Part shown: piece by piece, positions 1 to 12,365 of the stretch
How the letters are laid out: each line of letters starts with the position of its first letter
Numbering within the stretch: position 1 is the first letter of the stretch
From: Escherichia albertii NBRC 107761 = DSM 17582
GTDB taxonomy: Bacteria; Pseudomonadota; Gammaproteobacteria; Enterobacterales; Enterobacteriaceae
Assembly: GCF_000759775.1 (NCBI RefSeq)
Contig: NZ_BBMY01000019.1
Location: forward strand, 1 to 52,163
Direction: 5' to 3'
DNA length: 52,163 nt
Notes under the pieces: generated by a model
Database searches by the model: none
Seen by the model: only the letters and a program-made list of their open reading frames with translations
What the model was told of the DNA's origin: nothing
Made by a program: the position numbers and the translations under genes

Positions 1-92
1 GATGCCTCAACCCCAGCAGTGACGGGGGCTGCAGAGAATTCCCCCCGATCATGCTAATTATTACGACAACTGATTTTCCCGAACTACTTCAT
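1..92. other. intergenic, downstream of ldtD
   Basis: This short stretch lies beyond the 3' end of ldtD. In K-12 the next gene on this side is ycbK (mepK), which would start outside the window. A short C-run/G-run pair around 12-28 could form a weak hairpin, but there is no clear terminator and no coding sequence. Confidence 0.5.
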
Positions 93-1940
93 TTACCTGA
101 TTAATTGTTCCGCTTTCGATACGATTTGCGAGCTGGATCGCGCAGGCAGATCATAATTGTAAATATCTGTTCGATACTGGGTACGACCGTCTGCGCCAAC
201 GAAGGCTGTCAGGTAGTAGAGATTCACTGGAATTGACTGCCGGATATTAACGTACCGGGTATCGCCCTGCTTCAGCGCATCGGAAATACGTTTGTCATTC
301 CAGCCAGCATCCTGCAACAGCATATTCGCCAGTTCAGATGCTTTATTCACCCGCACACAGCCAGAGCTCAACGCGCGGGTATCACGCTTGAACAAGTTGT
401 GATTCGGCGTGTCATGCAAATAAATTGCCTCTGAACTCGGCATATTGAATTTATACCGTCCCAGTGAGTTTCGTGGGCCAGGAGCCTGCTGGAAGCGGAA
501 CGGCAAATTCGAGGCCGTGATCGTTGACCAGTCAACTTGCCACGGATCAATTGCTTCTTTGCTGTTCCAGCCGCGCATCACCGTATAACCATGGCTTTCA
601 AGATATCCCGGATCGTTACGCACTTTCGGCAGAATATCTTTACGGGCCAGAGTCGGCGGCACATTCCACGGTGGGTTAACCACCACGTTATTTAAAGCGC
701 TACTCATCATTGGCGTTTTGCGATCGGGGCGACCGACAATCACTCGCGAGTCCAGCACCTGATTGCCGTTCTGGTAATAGACCAAAGAATAGGCTGGAAT
801 ATTAACCATGATGCCAGTAGAAAGCTCAGCAGGTAGCAAGCGTAAACGTTGGATATTGAGCGCCAGAACCCCGGCACGCTGAGCCGGGGTGACGTTTAAC
901 CAGTCACGCGTAGCCGGACCAATAGTGCCATCCGCGCCTAATCCTTGCCACGCCTGAAAACGTTTAACAGCATTCACCAGTTCACTATTATAGGCCGCGC
1001 GGACGGCTGGTGCGGGTTTACTGTGGGCCGTCGTTTGTCTGTTTATCGGCTGCGTTCCTGCTGTTTCAACGGCAGCGGCAGACGGGCTAACCGCCCCATC
1101 AGGCTGCGTGTCATCTCCTGGAAGAGCTATTTTCGGCCCCCCTTCCAGCATTCCAGTACGTTGTAAAATCTCGCGTAGCGCCGGAACGTCGTTACTCCAC
1201 TGACCAGGACGAAGTGTTGCCTTTCCCGTCAACTGTGGCCACGGTTTGTTATCGCTTAACAAGGCCAATAAAGACTCATGCATCGCAGCATATTGCGGAT
1301 GCTGCGGCGCCAGCCCTGCAACAAAAGTAGGTAATTGACCATTGTCCAGCGCCACCTGCCATTGGTTGATCACCGAAAGCGGAGGTGTTGAAAGTGCATA
1401 AGGTTTACTGCTGTATAGCCAGCGAGTCCCTTTAACCGGGATATTTGCAATAAAGTGGAGATACCCCATCATCGCATCCGAAAGCACCACATCACGTGCC
1501 ATTCCGTTAACGCCAGGATCGGTCAGCAACTCCACCCATTTGTTAAATTGCGGCTGAAAACCGGCAATCGCCACTTCCGCCAGTTGCTGTTGAAAGGCTT
1601 TAACAGCATCGCGGTTTTCCCACATCGGCAGCATATCGCGTGCAGCATACAGCAGTTGAAGCTGGTTCAGATAAACCGGCTTATAACCTGCGGGTAATAG
1701 AGATTCGATTTGCGCGCGGGCTTTTTCTACCGCACCTTCCGGTAACGGCTGGATCCCCGCCATTATTGCCGTAGCTTGCGCCTGCGGCAGTACATCGCCC
1801 TGTTCGCTAACAGTCACTGGACTGTCACCAGGGATCACTTCAGGCTCATCGGCCTGCACACTGAACAGTGGAGCGAATGTTACGGCCAGGCATAAACTGA
1901 TTGCCGAAAGCCGACGACCACACATCATGTTAAGCAACAT
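93..1940 (-). CDS. ldtD: L,D-transpeptidase LdtD (YcbB)
   Basis: This periplasmic enzyme forms 3-3 (mDAP-mDAP) crosslinks in peptidoglycan, a route that bypasses beta-lactam-sensitive penicillin-binding proteins. The 615 residues match the K-12 length. Residues 1-30 are a signal peptide ending in VQA-DE. A peptidoglycan-binding repeat lies near 317-348 ([17 protein letters not shown]). The YkuD catalytic domain runs from about 376 to 535 and holds His509 (YLHDT) and the catalytic Cys528 in SSGCVRV. The linker at about 268-312 is the part that differs most from K-12 as I remember it. The gene stands alone, converging on nothing visible, with 260 bases between it and the mukB terminator side. 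The start gives a complete signal peptide. Identification is secure. Confidence 0.97.
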   Translation of the reverse strand: MLLNMMCGRRLSAISLCLAVTFAPLFSVQADEPEVIPGDSPVTVSEQGDVLPQAQATAIMAGIQPLPEGAVEKARAQIESLLPAGYKPVYLNQLQLLYAARDMLPMWENRDAVKAFQQQLAEVAIAGFQPQFNKWVELLTDPGVNGMARDVVLSDAMMGYLHFIANIPVKGTRWLYSSKPYALSTPPLSVINQWQVALDNGQLPTFVAGLAPQHPQYAAMHESLLALLSDNKPWPQLTGKATLRPGQWSNDVPALREILQRTGMLEGGPKIALPGDDTQPDGAVSPSAAAVETAGTQPINRQTTAHSKPAPAVRAAYNSELVNAVKRFQAWQGLGADGTIGPATRDWLNVTPAQRAGVLALNIQRLRLLPAELSTGIMVNIPAYSLVYYQNGNQVLDSRVIVGRPDRKTPMMSSALNNVVVNPPWNVPPTLARKDILPKVRNDPGYLESHGYTVMRGWNSKEAIDPWQVDWSTITASNLPFRFQQAPGPRNSLGRYKFNMPSSEAIYLHDTPNHNLFKRDTRALSSGCVRVNKASELANMLLQDAGWNDKRISDALKQGDTRYVNIRQSIPVNLYYLTAFVGADGRTQYRTDIYNYDLPARSSSQIVSKAEQLIR

Positions 1941-2176
1941 CCCTTGCCCCCTGTTTTTATCATACTCTGAATAGCCAGGCTGTTATTTTACGACTTGCCT
2001 GTAAAACGCCAATACTCACGAAAGTATGACGAGCAAGCCTGTTACTCATCAGACTTACCTTCAGTATATAAACGCCGATACGTTTTTACCTAACCTAATG
2101 TAAAGAAGTTTAAAGAAAAGTGCGCTGTAATGCGGCATTATTTTAGTGCAGAAACGGAGTTTTCCGAAAAGGAAAA
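1941..2176. promoter_or_regulatory. ldtD upstream region
   Basis: These bases separate the ldtD start from the mukB terminator and must contain the ldtD promoter, read on the minus strand. I see a short inverted repeat (atact...agtat, near 2011-2026). There is also a TTTAC...GTAAA pair near 1986-2004, but its inverted arrangement is not the direct-repeat CpxR box. No small gene is visible. The promoter elements were not pinned to bases. Confidence 0.4.
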
Positions 2177-2194
2177 GGCGGCATTGCTGCCGCC
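2167..2194 (-). terminator. mukB operon terminator
   Basis: The six-base stem ggcggc/gccgcc (2177-2182 and 2189-2194) is followed on the minus strand by TTTTCCTTTT. It sits just after the mukB stop codon at 2201, which is the expected layout of an intrinsic terminator for the cmoM-mukFEB operon. Confidence 0.8.
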
Positions 2195-2200
2195 CTAATC

Positions 2201-5200
2201 TTAGCTCGCCTGGGAGGGCGCTTCGTCAGTTCCTGGAAGCGTCTCAGGGAGTTGCGGTGCAAAGCCTCGCAGGCCGACGACGTGAACGTGTTCGGTATTC
2301 TGGAAGACTTTACGTACCAGTTTATAGGTGGTGCCTTTCTCCGGGCTGATATTTTCTGGTGCCGCGATGATGAGCTGCATTTGCAAACGTTCACACAATT
2401 CAAACAGCGTGGCGATCGAACGAGCATCCAGTCGCGCTGCCTCATCAAGGAACAGTAGACGGCAAGGAGAGATATCTTTACCGCGCAGACGGCGTGATTC
2501 ATCCTCCCAGCTCTGCACCACCATCACCAGAATCGACATACCAGTACCGATGGCCTCACCGGTCGACAATGCGCCAGACTCCGCTCGCAACCAGCCATCG
2601 GAACCACGGTTAACCTCAACTTCCATCTCCAGGTAGTTACGGTAATCCAGCAGTTCTTCACCAATAGTCTGCGGCGTACGCTGGCCCATATCAATTTGCG
2701 GATTAAGACGCTGATACAATTTCGCCAGCGCTTCCGAGAAGGTCAGACGGTTGCTGTTAAACAAATCCTGGTGTTGTTCATGCTGTTCAGAAAGCACATC
2801 CAGCAACATGGCGTGAGTTTCACGCACGTTCACGTTGAGACGCACGCTGTTAACCTGACCAAACGATACACTCTGCAAGCCCTGGTTAAGCATGCGAATA
2901 CGGTTCTGCTCGCGCTGAATGGTTTTGCGAATAATGTTCGCCACGCTGCGAGAGCTGATCGCCAGTTTCTGCTCGCGGGAAGTTAGCTCTTCGGTCAGAC
3001 GGCTAAGTTCGATCTCCATCTGCTCGATAGCTTCCACCGGATCATCAGTACGAATAATATCCTGACGAATACGCTCGCGCAGATGCTGATAAACCGCCAC
3101 GAAGAACTGAATTTTACGTTCCGGGCGTTTTGGATCTTCCGACATACGCAGTACGTCGCGCAGATGTTCATTATCCGCCACCGCCAGACGCAACGCACCC
3201 AACGCCTTATCCGACATGGAACGCAGATCGTCAGCAGAGAGATAAGCCAGCTCACGACGATGTAAGCGACGCTCAACGCCGTTATCTTTCACCATGCGCA
3301 TAACCGCACACCAGCCCGCTTTGGCGGTCACCACCTGCTCGCGCATTTCATGGTAGTCACGCTCCAGCTTGCGCAGTTTCCGGGTCAGGTTGTCCATCTC
3401 CGCTTCGCAAAAAGTAAGCGCTTTCTCCAGTTGGTTGCGACGAGAACGGTTATTGCTCAGTTGCGCGTGAAGCTCATCACGACGAATACGCGCGCGCTCT
3501 TCTGCACCGCTATCGGCACGCACGCCAATATCCTGCAGTTCGCGTTGCAGATCGTTAAGCAGCTCTTTTTTGGTGTCATAAGAACTTTTTAGTGATGCCA
3601 GCACCTGGTTGTACTGGTTCAACTGAGTGGCATGACCGCGCAGCGCTTCACGGGCGCGAGTACGCTCTGCTTCTGCATGTTCCAGACGCTCACGCAGTTT
3701 TTCGTTGAGATCGCTATTACCGCTGAGCATTTCTGCCGAGTCAGAGTAGCTAAAGTGCGCACGACGCTGCACCACTTCCGTCAGGGCAAACGCCTGCTGA
3801 CGGGCATCTCGCTGCATCTGCTGAGAGTACGCGTAATCTTCTTTTAACTGTTCGAACTGTTCCGGGTCGCTCTGCAATACCGAAACGATCGGTTCCAGTT
3901 TCGCCAGTTGATTGCCAAACTGCTGAACAAAACGCGCCGCTTCCTGGGCTTCATCCAGACGTTCGCGGATTTCATCGACGCGATCCGCCAGGCTGTCATC
4001 AGCCAACAGGTTGAGACGCGGCAGAATGCGGTTCAGCGCCGTAACGCCCTCTTTCGCCTGCTCAAACTGAATACGCTGCTGCTGGTTATCATTTTCATGA
4101 TTACTCAACGCCCGCTCCAGTTCGACGCGACGGCTGTTTAGTTGACGGATTTCGGCTTCCGGGTCAGACTCAAACGCCACTGCCAGATGGCTGCCGATAA
4201 AGCGGCTGAACGCCTGATGCAGACGCTGGGTTTTCTGTACATCAAAGGAGAGCGTAGCGAAACGTTCGGAAAGCACTTCACGCTCGGCATGAAGACTTTC
4301 GATACGACTTTCACGCGCCGCACGACCAAACAACGGCACTTCCGGGAAGCGGGAGTAACGCCACTGGCGATCGGCGATTTTCACCACTACCGCTTTTTCC
4401 AGCTCATCAACGCTGAACACGCTGTCATCAAACGACTGCGGATCCCCTTCGATCAAGTAGAGATCTTCCGGGCAATCGGTTAAACCTTCCAGTTGTTCAG
4501 CAACTTGCGACAGATCCGGTACCACAATGGCGTGGCGAGACGGGCCATACAGCGCCGAGAAATATGGTGCATCTTCCAGGCTGACATCATCATAAATTTC
4601 TGACAGCAACACACCACCAAACCGTTCTGCCAGAGCATTCAGACGCTGATCTTCAGAACCGCCTGGCTGGCTTAAACGCTCAATCTCTTCATCGACGGCG
4701 TTTTTGCGCGCGCCCACTTCATCACGTTCAACAATGGCCTCGCGCTCGCGCTCCAGCAACTGTTGCAGATATTCGGTAACGTCTTGGCTGGAGGTGAATT
4801 CTTCACCGCACTGTTCGCTCAATTGGTTGAGACTGTTCTGCGCGGCCAGCCAAATCGGCGCACGCTGCATCAGACTCTGAATGCGAGACTGCAGTTGTTC
4901 CTGTTCCTGACGCAGCGCCATCCGCTCTTCACGGGCACTGGAAACGCTATCAGAAAGTGAAGCTATACGTGCTTCGAGTTCCTGATGCAGGGCTTCCAGC
5001 TCGTCGATATCAAAATTCTTGCCCTGACGTTTGCAGAAATCTGCCAGCAGGCGCTCGGCTTCCTGCTGCTCGCGCAGGCGCTGTTCCAGTTCGCTTAAGC
5101 GCATCCGCAGCGGCTGAACCTGTTCTGCCAGGTGGCGCTGATCGACCCCTTCACGCAGCAATTCGCGAGCGACATCCCATGCTTCGTTACGCGCCAGCGG

Positions 5201-6661
5201 GCCGTTGATTGCTACGACTAATTGGTAAGCCTGTTCAAACTGGCTGTGCGCGGTTTGCGCCATGCTCATTTTCTGCTCAAGAGAGAGCATTTTTTCGGTC
5301 GCTTCCAGCTCTTTCGCCTGGAAGGTTTCCAGCCATTCTGCGGCGCTGTCGGCGGTTAAGTCCGGCAGATGACACAACTCTTTGGCACGATTAAGCGCGG
5401 CAATCGCCTGGTTGTACTGAATTGCACGCGTTTGCTGGACGTCCAGCGCCTGCTGGTAGTCAGCAAGCTGGCTTTTCAGTTCATCCACTTCCAGCTCGGC
5501 AGCTTCTGCACGCGCTTCGTTTTCTTCCTGGCGCTCAATGGCTTCCGCTACTACTTCGTTTTGCTCTTCCAGACGGATCTGCAGCTCATCAAGGTCCGCT
5601 TCGTAGCGTTCGATCTTCTCCTGTTGACGCAGTGCTGTCTGCACCAGATTCAGGTGATCGCTGGCAGCCTGATAATCTGCTTCCAGATCGCCTTCGGCGC
5701 CGTTGTGTTCCGCCAGTTCACGTGCCATATCGACGTGTTTGTACTGCTCCGCCGCCAGTTGCTGACGCGAAATATGTAGCTCACGACGAAACTCCAGCGC
5801 TTTATCAAGATGAACACGGCGCTCGTTGGCGTGACGCATGTAGTCTGCCGCCACGTAGTTGGTAGCTTCGCTAATCAGATGCTTAAACAGGTCACGGTCC
5901 GACTGAGTGACGCGAATCGCTTCCAGCGTCATACGGTTTTCACGCAGCGCCGCTTCCATATCCTGAAACGCTTTACGCACACCGCTGTTTTCCGGCAACA
6001 GGTAGTCGCGCAGAGAACGGGTAATGGCGCTGGAAATACCACCGTACAGCGAAGCTTCGATTAGACGGTAGAATTTGCTACGGTCAGAGGCCGAGCGCAA
6101 ACGACGCGCAATGATGCCCAGATCGAACATCAGCGAATGGTAATCGGTAATGGAGTTGAACTGCTTAAACTGCACGCCTTCCATCGCCTCGAGCTTCTCT
6201 TTCAGCTCGTTCAGCGGCAGCACACGCGCCTGGCGTTCATTCAGGGTTTCGGTCACCAGTTGCGTCGGCAACACCGACATCGGCAAGCCCTGAATCGCAA
6301 ACGGTTTGATATCGACTTTACGATCGCGCCCGGCGACCTGTTGTAAACGCACACCAACCAGTACACGCTGATGGCGTGAATTAATGGTGTCGAGAATCGA
6401 ATAACAGACCCCGGCTTTCAACTTCCCGTGCAAGCCTTTATCGCGTGAACCACTTGTGGCCCCTGCTTCCGTGGTGTTACGGAAATGCAGCAGGGTCAGG
6501 TCGGGAATCAGCGCCGTAACAAACGCCGCCATGGTGGTGGATTTACCAGCCCCGTTACCGCCGGAAAGCGTCGTGACCAGCTCATCAAGGTCAAAGGTAC
6601 GGGCAAAAAAGCCGTTCCAGTTAATCAGCGTCAGTGAGCGAAATTTACCGCGTTCAATCAT
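2201..6661 (-). CDS. mukB: chromosome condensin subunit MukB
   Basis: MukB is the SMC-like ATPase of the MukBEF complex, which compacts the nucleoid and helps sister chromosomes segregate. The 1486 residues equal the K-12 length. The N-terminal head has the Walker A loop GGNGAGKST at residues 34-42. A very long Gln/Glu/Arg-rich coiled coil follows, broken by a hinge region in the middle (about 650-800). The C-terminal head has the LSTGE signature and the Walker B stretch [13 protein letters not shown]. Its start codon overlaps the mukE stop by one base (TAATG), so translation is coupled to mukE. It is the last gene of the operon. Confidence 0.98.
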   Translation of the reverse strand: MIERGKFRSLTLINWNGFFARTFDLDELVTTLSGGNGAGKSTTMAAFVTALIPDLTLLHFRNTTEAGATSGSRDKGLHGKLKAGVCYSILDTINSRHQRVLVGVRLQQVAGRDRKVDIKPFAIQGLPMSVLPTQLVTETLNERQARVLPLNELKEKLEAMEGVQFKQFNSITDYHSLMFDLGIIARRLRSASDRSKFYRLIEASLYGGISSAITRSLRDYLLPENSGVRKAFQDMEAALRENRMTLEAIRVTQSDRDLFKHLISEATNYVAADYMRHANERRVHLDKALEFRRELHISRQQLAAEQYKHVDMARELAEHNGAEGDLEADYQAASDHLNLVQTALRQQEKIERYEADLDELQIRLEEQNEVVAEAIERQEENEARAEAAELEVDELKSQLADYQQALDVQQTRAIQYNQAIAALNRAKELCHLPDLTADSAAEWLETFQAKELEATEKMLSLEQKMSMAQTAHSQFEQAYQLVVAINGPLARNEAWDVARELLREGVDQRHLAEQVQPLRMRLSELEQRLREQQEAERLLADFCKRQGKNFDIDELEALHQELEARIASLSDSVSSAREERMALRQEQEQLQSRIQSLMQRAPIWLAAQNSLNQLSEQCGEEFTSSQDVTEYLQQLLEREREAIVERDEVGARKNAVDEEIERLSQPGGSEDQRLNALAERFGGVLLSEIYDDVSLEDAPYFSALYGPSRHAIVVPDLSQVAEQLEGLTDCPEDLYLIEGDPQSFDDSVFSVDELEKAVVVKIADRQWRYSRFPEVPLFGRAARESRIESLHAEREVLSERFATLSFDVQKTQRLHQAFSRFIGSHLAVAFESDPEAEIRQLNSRRVELERALSNHENDNQQQRIQFEQAKEGVTALNRILPRLNLLADDSLADRVDEIRERLDEAQEAARFVQQFGNQLAKLEPIVSVLQSDPEQFEQLKEDYAYSQQMQRDARQQAFALTEVVQRRAHFSYSDSAEMLSGNSDLNEKLRERLEHAEAERTRAREALRGHATQLNQYNQVLASLKSSYDTKKELLNDLQRELQDIGVRADSGAEERARIRRDELHAQLSNNRSRRNQLEKALTFCEAEMDNLTRKLRKLERDYHEMREQVVTAKAGWCAVMRMVKDNGVERRLHRRELAYLSADDLRSMSDKALGALRLAVADNEHLRDVLRMSEDPKRPERKIQFFVAVYQHLRERIRQDIIRTDDPVEAIEQMEIELSRLTEELTSREQKLAISSRSVANIIRKTIQREQNRIRMLNQGLQSVSFGQVNSVRLNVNVRETHAMLLDVLSEQHEQHQDLFNSNRLTFSEALAKLYQRLNPQIDMGQRTPQTIGEELLDYRNYLEMEVEVNRGSDGWLRAESGALSTGEAIGTGMSILVMVVQSWEDESRRLRGKDISPCRLLFLDEAARLDARSIATLFELCERLQMQLIIAAPENISPEKGTTYKLVRKVFQNTEHVHVVGLRGFAPQLPETLPGTDEAPSQAS

Positions 6662-7365
6662 TATTCTTCCTCTCCGCTATCTGGCTGATTCTCTTCGGTT
6701 TCATCATTGAGTTGCAGGTGATTTTCCAGCGACATTGCTTCACCATCGCGAATCAGGCGACGCTGGGCCTCGCGCGGATCGTCGCCAGCACGCACATCCG
6801 CACCAAAACGAAACACCGATTCCGTAATGCGGAATTTGCTGCTGTCATGCCCCATAAACCACACCATACCTAAGCGACGCAGACGGTTAAGCGAGGAACG
6901 TACTTTTTCCTGCAACTTCTGGCGATCGACGTCTGAACCGGTAGAACGGTTGTTTACCAGTTTCAGCAGTTTCGCTTCATCGGCCAGGGTGAGCAGTTCG
7001 TCATACAATTCCTGCTGGGTAAAGATTCCCTCGTTCGCCAGCCGCTCCGGGCTAAGATAAAGATAACAAAGGATTTTCCCGACCATCATGTCCAGCTCTG
7101 ATAACACGGAACGCGGGATCAACGTGGTGGAACGTGGACGTAAATAGAAGAAACCTTCCGGCGCGCGAATAAGCTCAACGTTATAACGCGCGTAAAACTC
7201 TTCCAGATATTCCTGAAAATCCATCAGGAAAGCATGATTGTCCAGTTCGTCGAGGCCGATATGGCGACCTGAACGTAAAGCGCTATCCAGCGCCGGAAAT
7301 AACGGATTCGCCAGCGCTTGCGCCAGCTTAACCGGCATCACTTGTTCAATATTTGTCGATGACAT
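6661..7365 (-). CDS. mukE: condensin subunit MukE
   Basis: MukE is the dimeric winged-helix (KITE) subunit that bridges MukF and the MukB heads. I start it at MSSTNIEQ (7365), giving the usual 234 residues. An in-frame codon 27 bases upstream would add nine residues, but the shorter start is the one used in K-12. The sequence includes [20 protein letters not shown] in the winged-helix region and an acidic tail ([15 protein letters not shown]). The start lies inside the 3' end of mukF (20-base overlap) and the stop touches mukB, so the three subunits are translationally linked. Confidence 0.97.
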   Translation of the reverse strand: MSSTNIEQVMPVKLAQALANPLFPALDSALRSGRHIGLDELDNHAFLMDFQEYLEEFYARYNVELIRAPEGFFYLRPRSTTLIPRSVLSELDMMVGKILCYLYLSPERLANEGIFTQQELYDELLTLADEAKLLKLVNNRSTGSDVDRQKLQEKVRSSLNRLRRLGMVWFMGHDSSKFRITESVFRFGADVRAGDDPREAQRRLIRDGEAMSLENHLQLNDETEENQPDSGEEE

Positions 7366-8668
7366 GCGCCTGTACCTTGGCTCCGTAATCATTAATCGGC
7401 TGCCATTTCGCTGGCAGTCCGGTGAAGTCTGCTTGCGCTACGCCGAGGCGTACCGCCTGATCAATAACGATGCGCGCAACATCAAAGTGACGCGCACGTG
7501 GATACTGCGACAGATATTCGCGTACCACCAGACCAAGATCCAGCGGTACTTGTCTGGTTTTATATACAGCAAGCTGCTCTTCGATGATCGCCGCCAGTTG
7601 CTCACGGATCTCGTTAAACTCTTCGTACTCTAAATCTGGCGGAAGTTCCCCGGTCACTTCGTCGTCACGCAATGCCATCTCTTCGTCACGCATATCCAGC
7701 AGACGATCGGCATTGGCGTAAGTCAGCGCCCACGGAGCATCAAAGTAGGTTTGTACCGACTGACGCAATCGCTGGGCAAAGACGCGGTTTTTATCCATAT
7801 CGATAGCAGTACGGATAAATTTATGTACGTGGCGGTCATAGCCGATCCACAAGTCGATGGATTGCTGGCCCCAACTGATAATACGATCGAGCTTGCTTTG
7901 CAGATCGAATACCAGACGATCGACAAAATGTAGATCATCATGGGTCATGGTGGCTTCCTGAATGCGTAACAGGTTGGCCTGCAATTTGTCGCCTGCCGCT
8001 TCCAGTGTATCCTGCAATTCACGCAGCGTTCCTGAGGTTTCCGAAAGCAACAATTCACAGCTGGAAATCGCTGCTCGCCAGTCTTTATTCAGCAACTGAG
8101 CGATGTCGTCTTTCACCTGCTGCTGCTGTTCGTCCATCAGACGTTGCGTCAGGTCGATACTGTCGAAAATTTCCGCCACCGAATATTTCAGCGGCGCATA
8201 AACGTTACGATGCCAGTGAAACTCATCACCGCCCTCTTCTGCGGCATCCGCTGCACGCTTCAGTTCGCCTGCAACGATCGACAACTGCATAGAAAGGCGC
8301 AGCGTAGAAAACTCGCGCTGACGAATGTAGTAATCCGTAATGCCAATGCCGAGCGGCGTCAGACGGTAAATGGCGTTCCCTTCCGCCTGTTCGCTGGTAA
8401 AGCGGTTCAGCAGACGTTGACGCACCATGTCGTTGATCGCGTTGTTGGCGCGCACACCGATGGTTTCGCTGGTTTGCTCAAACGCATCACTCACATGGCG
8501 GAATGCATCCACCAGCTCGCCTTCGCTCATCTCACCGTCCAGACGCTCGCCGTTCAGCGTGGCAACCGCCAGCAGAAAGGAGAGTCGGTCTACCGGCAAC
8601 GAGATGGAGAAGTCATTTTTTCTGGCCCAGGCAACCAGTTCGGGGACTGTCTGGGAAAATTCACTCAT
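7346..8668 (-). CDS. mukF: condensin kleisin subunit MukF
   Basis: MukF is the kleisin of MukBEF. Its N-terminal winged-helix domain dimerises, its middle helices bind the MukB neck, and its C-terminal winged helix binds a MukB head. The 440 residues match K-12 exactly. The sequence begins [19 protein letters not shown]. The ATG overlaps the cmoM stop in an ATGA arrangement (8665-8668), and the 3' end overlaps the start of mukE. Together these place all four genes in one transcript. Confidence 0.98.
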   Translation of the reverse strand: MSEFSQTVPELVAWARKNDFSISLPVDRLSFLLAVATLNGERLDGEMSEGELVDAFRHVSDAFEQTSETIGVRANNAINDMVRQRLLNRFTSEQAEGNAIYRLTPLGIGITDYYIRQREFSTLRLSMQLSIVAGELKRAADAAEEGGDEFHWHRNVYAPLKYSVAEIFDSIDLTQRLMDEQQQQVKDDIAQLLNKDWRAAISSCELLLSETSGTLRELQDTLEAAGDKLQANLLRIQEATMTHDDLHFVDRLVFDLQSKLDRIISWGQQSIDLWIGYDRHVHKFIRTAIDMDKNRVFAQRLRQSVQTYFDAPWALTYANADRLLDMRDEEMALRDDEVTGELPPDLEYEEFNEIREQLAAIIEEQLAVYKTRQVPLDLGLVVREYLSQYPRARHFDVARIVIDQAVRLGVAQADFTGLPAKWQPINDYGAKVQAHVIDKY

Positions 8669-9450
8669 ACTTTATCCTTGCTCTGCGGTTTGCGCGCGGT
8701 GACATGAATATAACGCCCCAGGTTAATATACGGTTCCTGGCGGCAATAATGCGTTTCTAATTCAAGTAATGCTTCGTAGCAATCGCGCTGTTGGTGCTTT
8801 TCACGCAGATAATCATGAAACACGCGAACGCCTGTTTTACCTGTAATTTGCCAGCCAGCTTCTTCCAGCCACAGATAAACCTGCGCCGGATCGCGTGGAT
8901 AGTCTGGCGAAAGCGTCCGTTTTTTCTTTTTCGGCATTCCCGCCTGCACGTAATCAAAATTCCCTGCAACCATGTTGTGCATCAGCAAGCCATGCGCATT
9001 GTAGAACATTAACGACAACACGCCGCCCGGGCGTAACACTGACCACAGTGTTTGTAATACGCCACGGGGATCGGCTACCCATTCCAGCACCGCATGGAAC
9101 AATATCAGATCAACGGGCGTTTCCAAATGTGAAGCAACGTCCTGAGCGGCGCAATGTATAAATTGCATGTTGTCGCTCACACCTTTTGCCTCAGCCGCCT
9201 GTTTTGCGCGACCAATCATCTGCTCCGAGAGATCGCATAAAATGACCTGATGTCCGCACTCAGCCATTTTGATCGCGGTCTGTCCTTCACCACCGCCGGC
9301 ATCTAACACACGCAGTTTTTGCTGACCTATATCTGCCAGTACGCGATCGAGATCTTGCCACAGAATAGCCTGTCGAAGCAGCCCTTTGGTGGTGCCGTAA
9401 ATGTTACGGGAAAACTTTTCCGCAATATCATCAAAGTTGCGATCCTGCAT
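8665..9450 (-). CDS. cmoM: tRNA 5-carboxymethoxyuridine methyltransferase CmoM
   Basis: CmoM (formerly SmtA/YcbD) uses S-adenosylmethionine to methylate cmo5U34 of certain tRNAs to its methyl ester. The start at [13 protein letters not shown] (9450) gives the known 261 residues; an upstream in-frame codon would add four more. The SAM-binding motif I is [12 protein letters not shown] near residue 48, and a second Rossmann element is [11 protein letters not shown]-like ([15 protein letters not shown]). The gene heads the mukFEB operon, with a four-base overlap to mukF. It diverges from elyC across about 135 bases that must hold both promoters. Confidence 0.96.
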   Translation of the reverse strand: MQDRNFDDIAEKFSRNIYGTTKGLLRQAILWQDLDRVLADIGQQKLRVLDAGGGEGQTAIKMAECGHQVILCDLSEQMIGRAKQAAEAKGVSDNMQFIHCAAQDVASHLETPVDLILFHAVLEWVADPRGVLQTLWSVLRPGGVLSLMFYNAHGLLMHNMVAGNFDYVQAGMPKKKKRTLSPDYPRDPAQVYLWLEEAGWQITGKTGVRVFHDYLREKHQQRDCYEALLELETHYCRQEPYINLGRYIHVTARKPQSKDKV

Positions 9451-9585
9451 TGCTTTCTCCACCGGTTGGCTAAGACGTTTTCTGATAAAGGCGCTATTTT
9501 GTCACAGCCGCGATGAGAATGAACCCGTCTGGTGTAATATCACGGTCGATCTCTCGCTATATGGTTAAAAAAGGAACCAGGAAGG

Positions 9586-10365
9586 ATGCTTTTTACACTG
9601 AAAAAAGTGATTGGCGGTATGCTACTGCCGCTTCCATTGATGCTGATAATTATCGGCGTGGGTCTGGCGCTACTCTGGTTTAGTCGTTTTCAAAAAACTG
9701 GAAAAATATTTATTAGCATTGGATGGCTGGCGCTTTTCTTATTAAGTTTGCAGCCCATAGCCGACTACCTGCTGCGCCCCATAGAAAGCACCTATCCGAC
9801 ATGGAATAATTCGCAAAAAATGGACTATATCGTGGTATTGGGTGGCGGCTATACCTAGAACCCGCAGTGGGCACCAGGCTCGAATTTAATTAATAACAGT
9901 TTGCCGCGCCTGAACGAGGGGGTTCGTCTGTGGCGCGCCAATCCTGGCGCAAAGTTAATCTTTACCGGTGGGGTGGCGCAAACCAATACGGTCAGCGCAG
10001 CGGAAGTGGGAGCCAGAGTTGCACAATCGCTCGGCGTCCCGCGCGAGCAAATTATCACCCTGGATTTACCAAAGGATACCGAAGAAGAAGCTGCAGCGGT
10101 GAAACAGGCAATTGGCAACGCCCCTTTCCTGCTGGTGACTTCTGCATCTCATTTACCCCGCGCGATGATCTTTTTTCAACAAGCAGGGCTGAAACCACTG
10201 CCGGCGCCGGCAAATCAGTTGGCTATCGACTCACCGCTTAATCCATGGGAACGAGCAATTCCGTCTCCGGTCTGGTTGATGCATAGCGATCGTGTGGGTT
10301 ACGAAACGCTCGGTCGTCTCTGGCAATGGCTAAAAGCTCCGTCAGACAAGCCAGGGCAACAGTGA
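9586..10365 (+). pseudogene. elyC: elyC (ycbC) interrupted by an amber codon
   Basis: ElyC is an inner-membrane DUF218 protein needed for normal peptidoglycan assembly, especially in the cold. The full reading frame here is 259 codons, the K-12 length, with no frameshift. Codon 91 (9856-9858) is TAG where the K-12 protein has Trp (GGGYT-W-NPQWAP), consistent with one G-to-A change in TGG. The 90-residue product would keep the two N-terminal membrane helices (about 12-30 and 40-60). It would lose almost all of the DUF218 domain, which begins at MDYIVVLGGGYT. The downstream part still looks well conserved, so the mutation is probably recent. A TTG at 9901 could give a soluble fragment, but nothing supports its use. 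A sequencing error or an amber-suppressor host cannot be excluded. Confidence 0.9.
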
Positions 10366-11235
10366 TTTTGCCGCCAGGTCGAAGTTACTGCGGTTAAAGC
10401 GCCCGGTATTAACCAGTTGCGCAACCTCATTCCATAAAACATATAGCCAACGCCGCCAGATGAAGGATTCTGCCACTGGCGCGCGTTGCAGATAACTCCA
10501 GAGCAAATCTTCCGCCAGGGGATTATCCATCAAGCGAAACAGCTCATACTCGCGCGGCGCCCAGAGCATGAGGCCAGGCCCGACCATCGCCAGCAACTGA
10601 TCGCTGCGGGAATCTTTCAACATACTGCGCAAGCAAAAATTGCCGTGGATCAGCACGCAATTATCGTTAAATCCTTCAAACAGTGCCGGCAGACATTCAC
10701 GTGTACGGAACAGGATCCGTTTATCCTGCATGGTTAAGCCAGTATTATTGAACTGATTGAGTGTCGCCCATTGCACTTCAACATGTTGCTGATACCAGGA
10801 AGGCCAGAAATTTTCCTGAGTATTATCTACCGGACCGACGCAGCCGCGACTGTCCTGACGGTGCCAGGCCAGCAACGCTTCCACGATTTGATCTTTTAGA
10901 TGCCCCCAGCGTTCTGGCGTACGTGCGGGCGCTTCGACAGAAACGCCACGCATTCGCTCCAGCAACAAGACATCAGGTCCAGGATGCTCCTCATGCGTCA
11001 TCACGCCATAGATTGTCGGCATCCGAACAGTCCCACTTCGTGCCAACATGGTCGTTTTCCATGCCAACTGCCGGGCCTGCCCTGGAGTACTAAAGCTTCT
11101 TGCCATCAACGGCATTGGGTTTCCCTTGCTGTCGTACAAAGCCCACAATGCTGTATTCGCTTTTTCATTAACACACTCAATACGACTGAGTTTTTCGCCC
11201 AGCAGATGGCTTAATTCGGCACGCAGCTGTTCCAT
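10342..11235 (-). CDS. ycbJ: YcbJ, phosphotransferase-fold protein
   Basis: This 297-residue protein has the same length as K-12 YcbJ. Its fold resembles aminoglycoside/choline kinase families: VLLLERMRGVSVE is like the hinge region, and CVLIHGNFCLRSML occupies the place of the catalytic HGD loop. The catalytic Asp of a true HGDLH motif is replaced by Asn here, as I also recall for K-12, so kinase activity is doubtful. The substrate is unknown. Its 3' end overlaps the 3' end of elyC by 24 bases in convergent orientation. Confidence 0.9.
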   Translation of the reverse strand: MEQLRAELSHLLGEKLSRIECVNEKANTALWALYDSKGNPMPLMARSFSTPGQARQLAWKTTMLARSGTVRMPTIYGVMTHEEHPGPDVLLLERMRGVSVEAPARTPERWGHLKDQIVEALLAWHRQDSRGCVGPVDNTQENFWPSWYQQHVEVQWATLNQFNNTGLTMQDKRILFRTRECLPALFEGFNDNCVLIHGNFCLRSMLKDSRSDQLLAMVGPGLMLWAPREYELFRLMDNPLAEDLLWSYLQRAPVAESFIWRRWLYVLWNEVAQLVNTGRFNRSNFDLAAKSLLPWLV

Positions 11236-11349
11236 TCAGATTACCCTCATAAAAGCTACTGCTTTCATAATGAGCGTCAATATAAAAGATGTCACCTGAA
11301 TGAGATCAATTGTTGAAAAGAAAAATTGAGGAAAATCGTAACGGTACGA

Positions 11350-11375
11350 CACTCCTCCCAGTATTGGGAGGAGTG
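11350..11375. terminator. strong hairpin after kdsB
   Basis: A perfect 11-base stem (cactcctccca / tgggaggagtg) with the four-base loop gtat lies 14 bases past the kdsB stop. It has no T-run on either strand, so it may terminate weakly, protect the mRNA 3' end, or act with Rho. It also lies upstream of ycbJ. Confidence 0.55.
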
Positions 11376-11388
11376 TTCTGGAAATGAG

Positions 11389-12314
<926 letters not shown>

Positions 12315-12365
12315 AGTTCCTCCTGATGGATCGGGTTATGAATGCATAAATCTTATCATAATCAT

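Noticed and set aside
1986-2004. TTTAC-N9-GTAAA upstream of ldtD as a CpxR site
   Set aside because: CpxR boxes are direct repeats (GTAAA-N5-GTAAA). Here the halves are inverted, so it does not qualify, although ldtD is a known Cpx-responsive gene.
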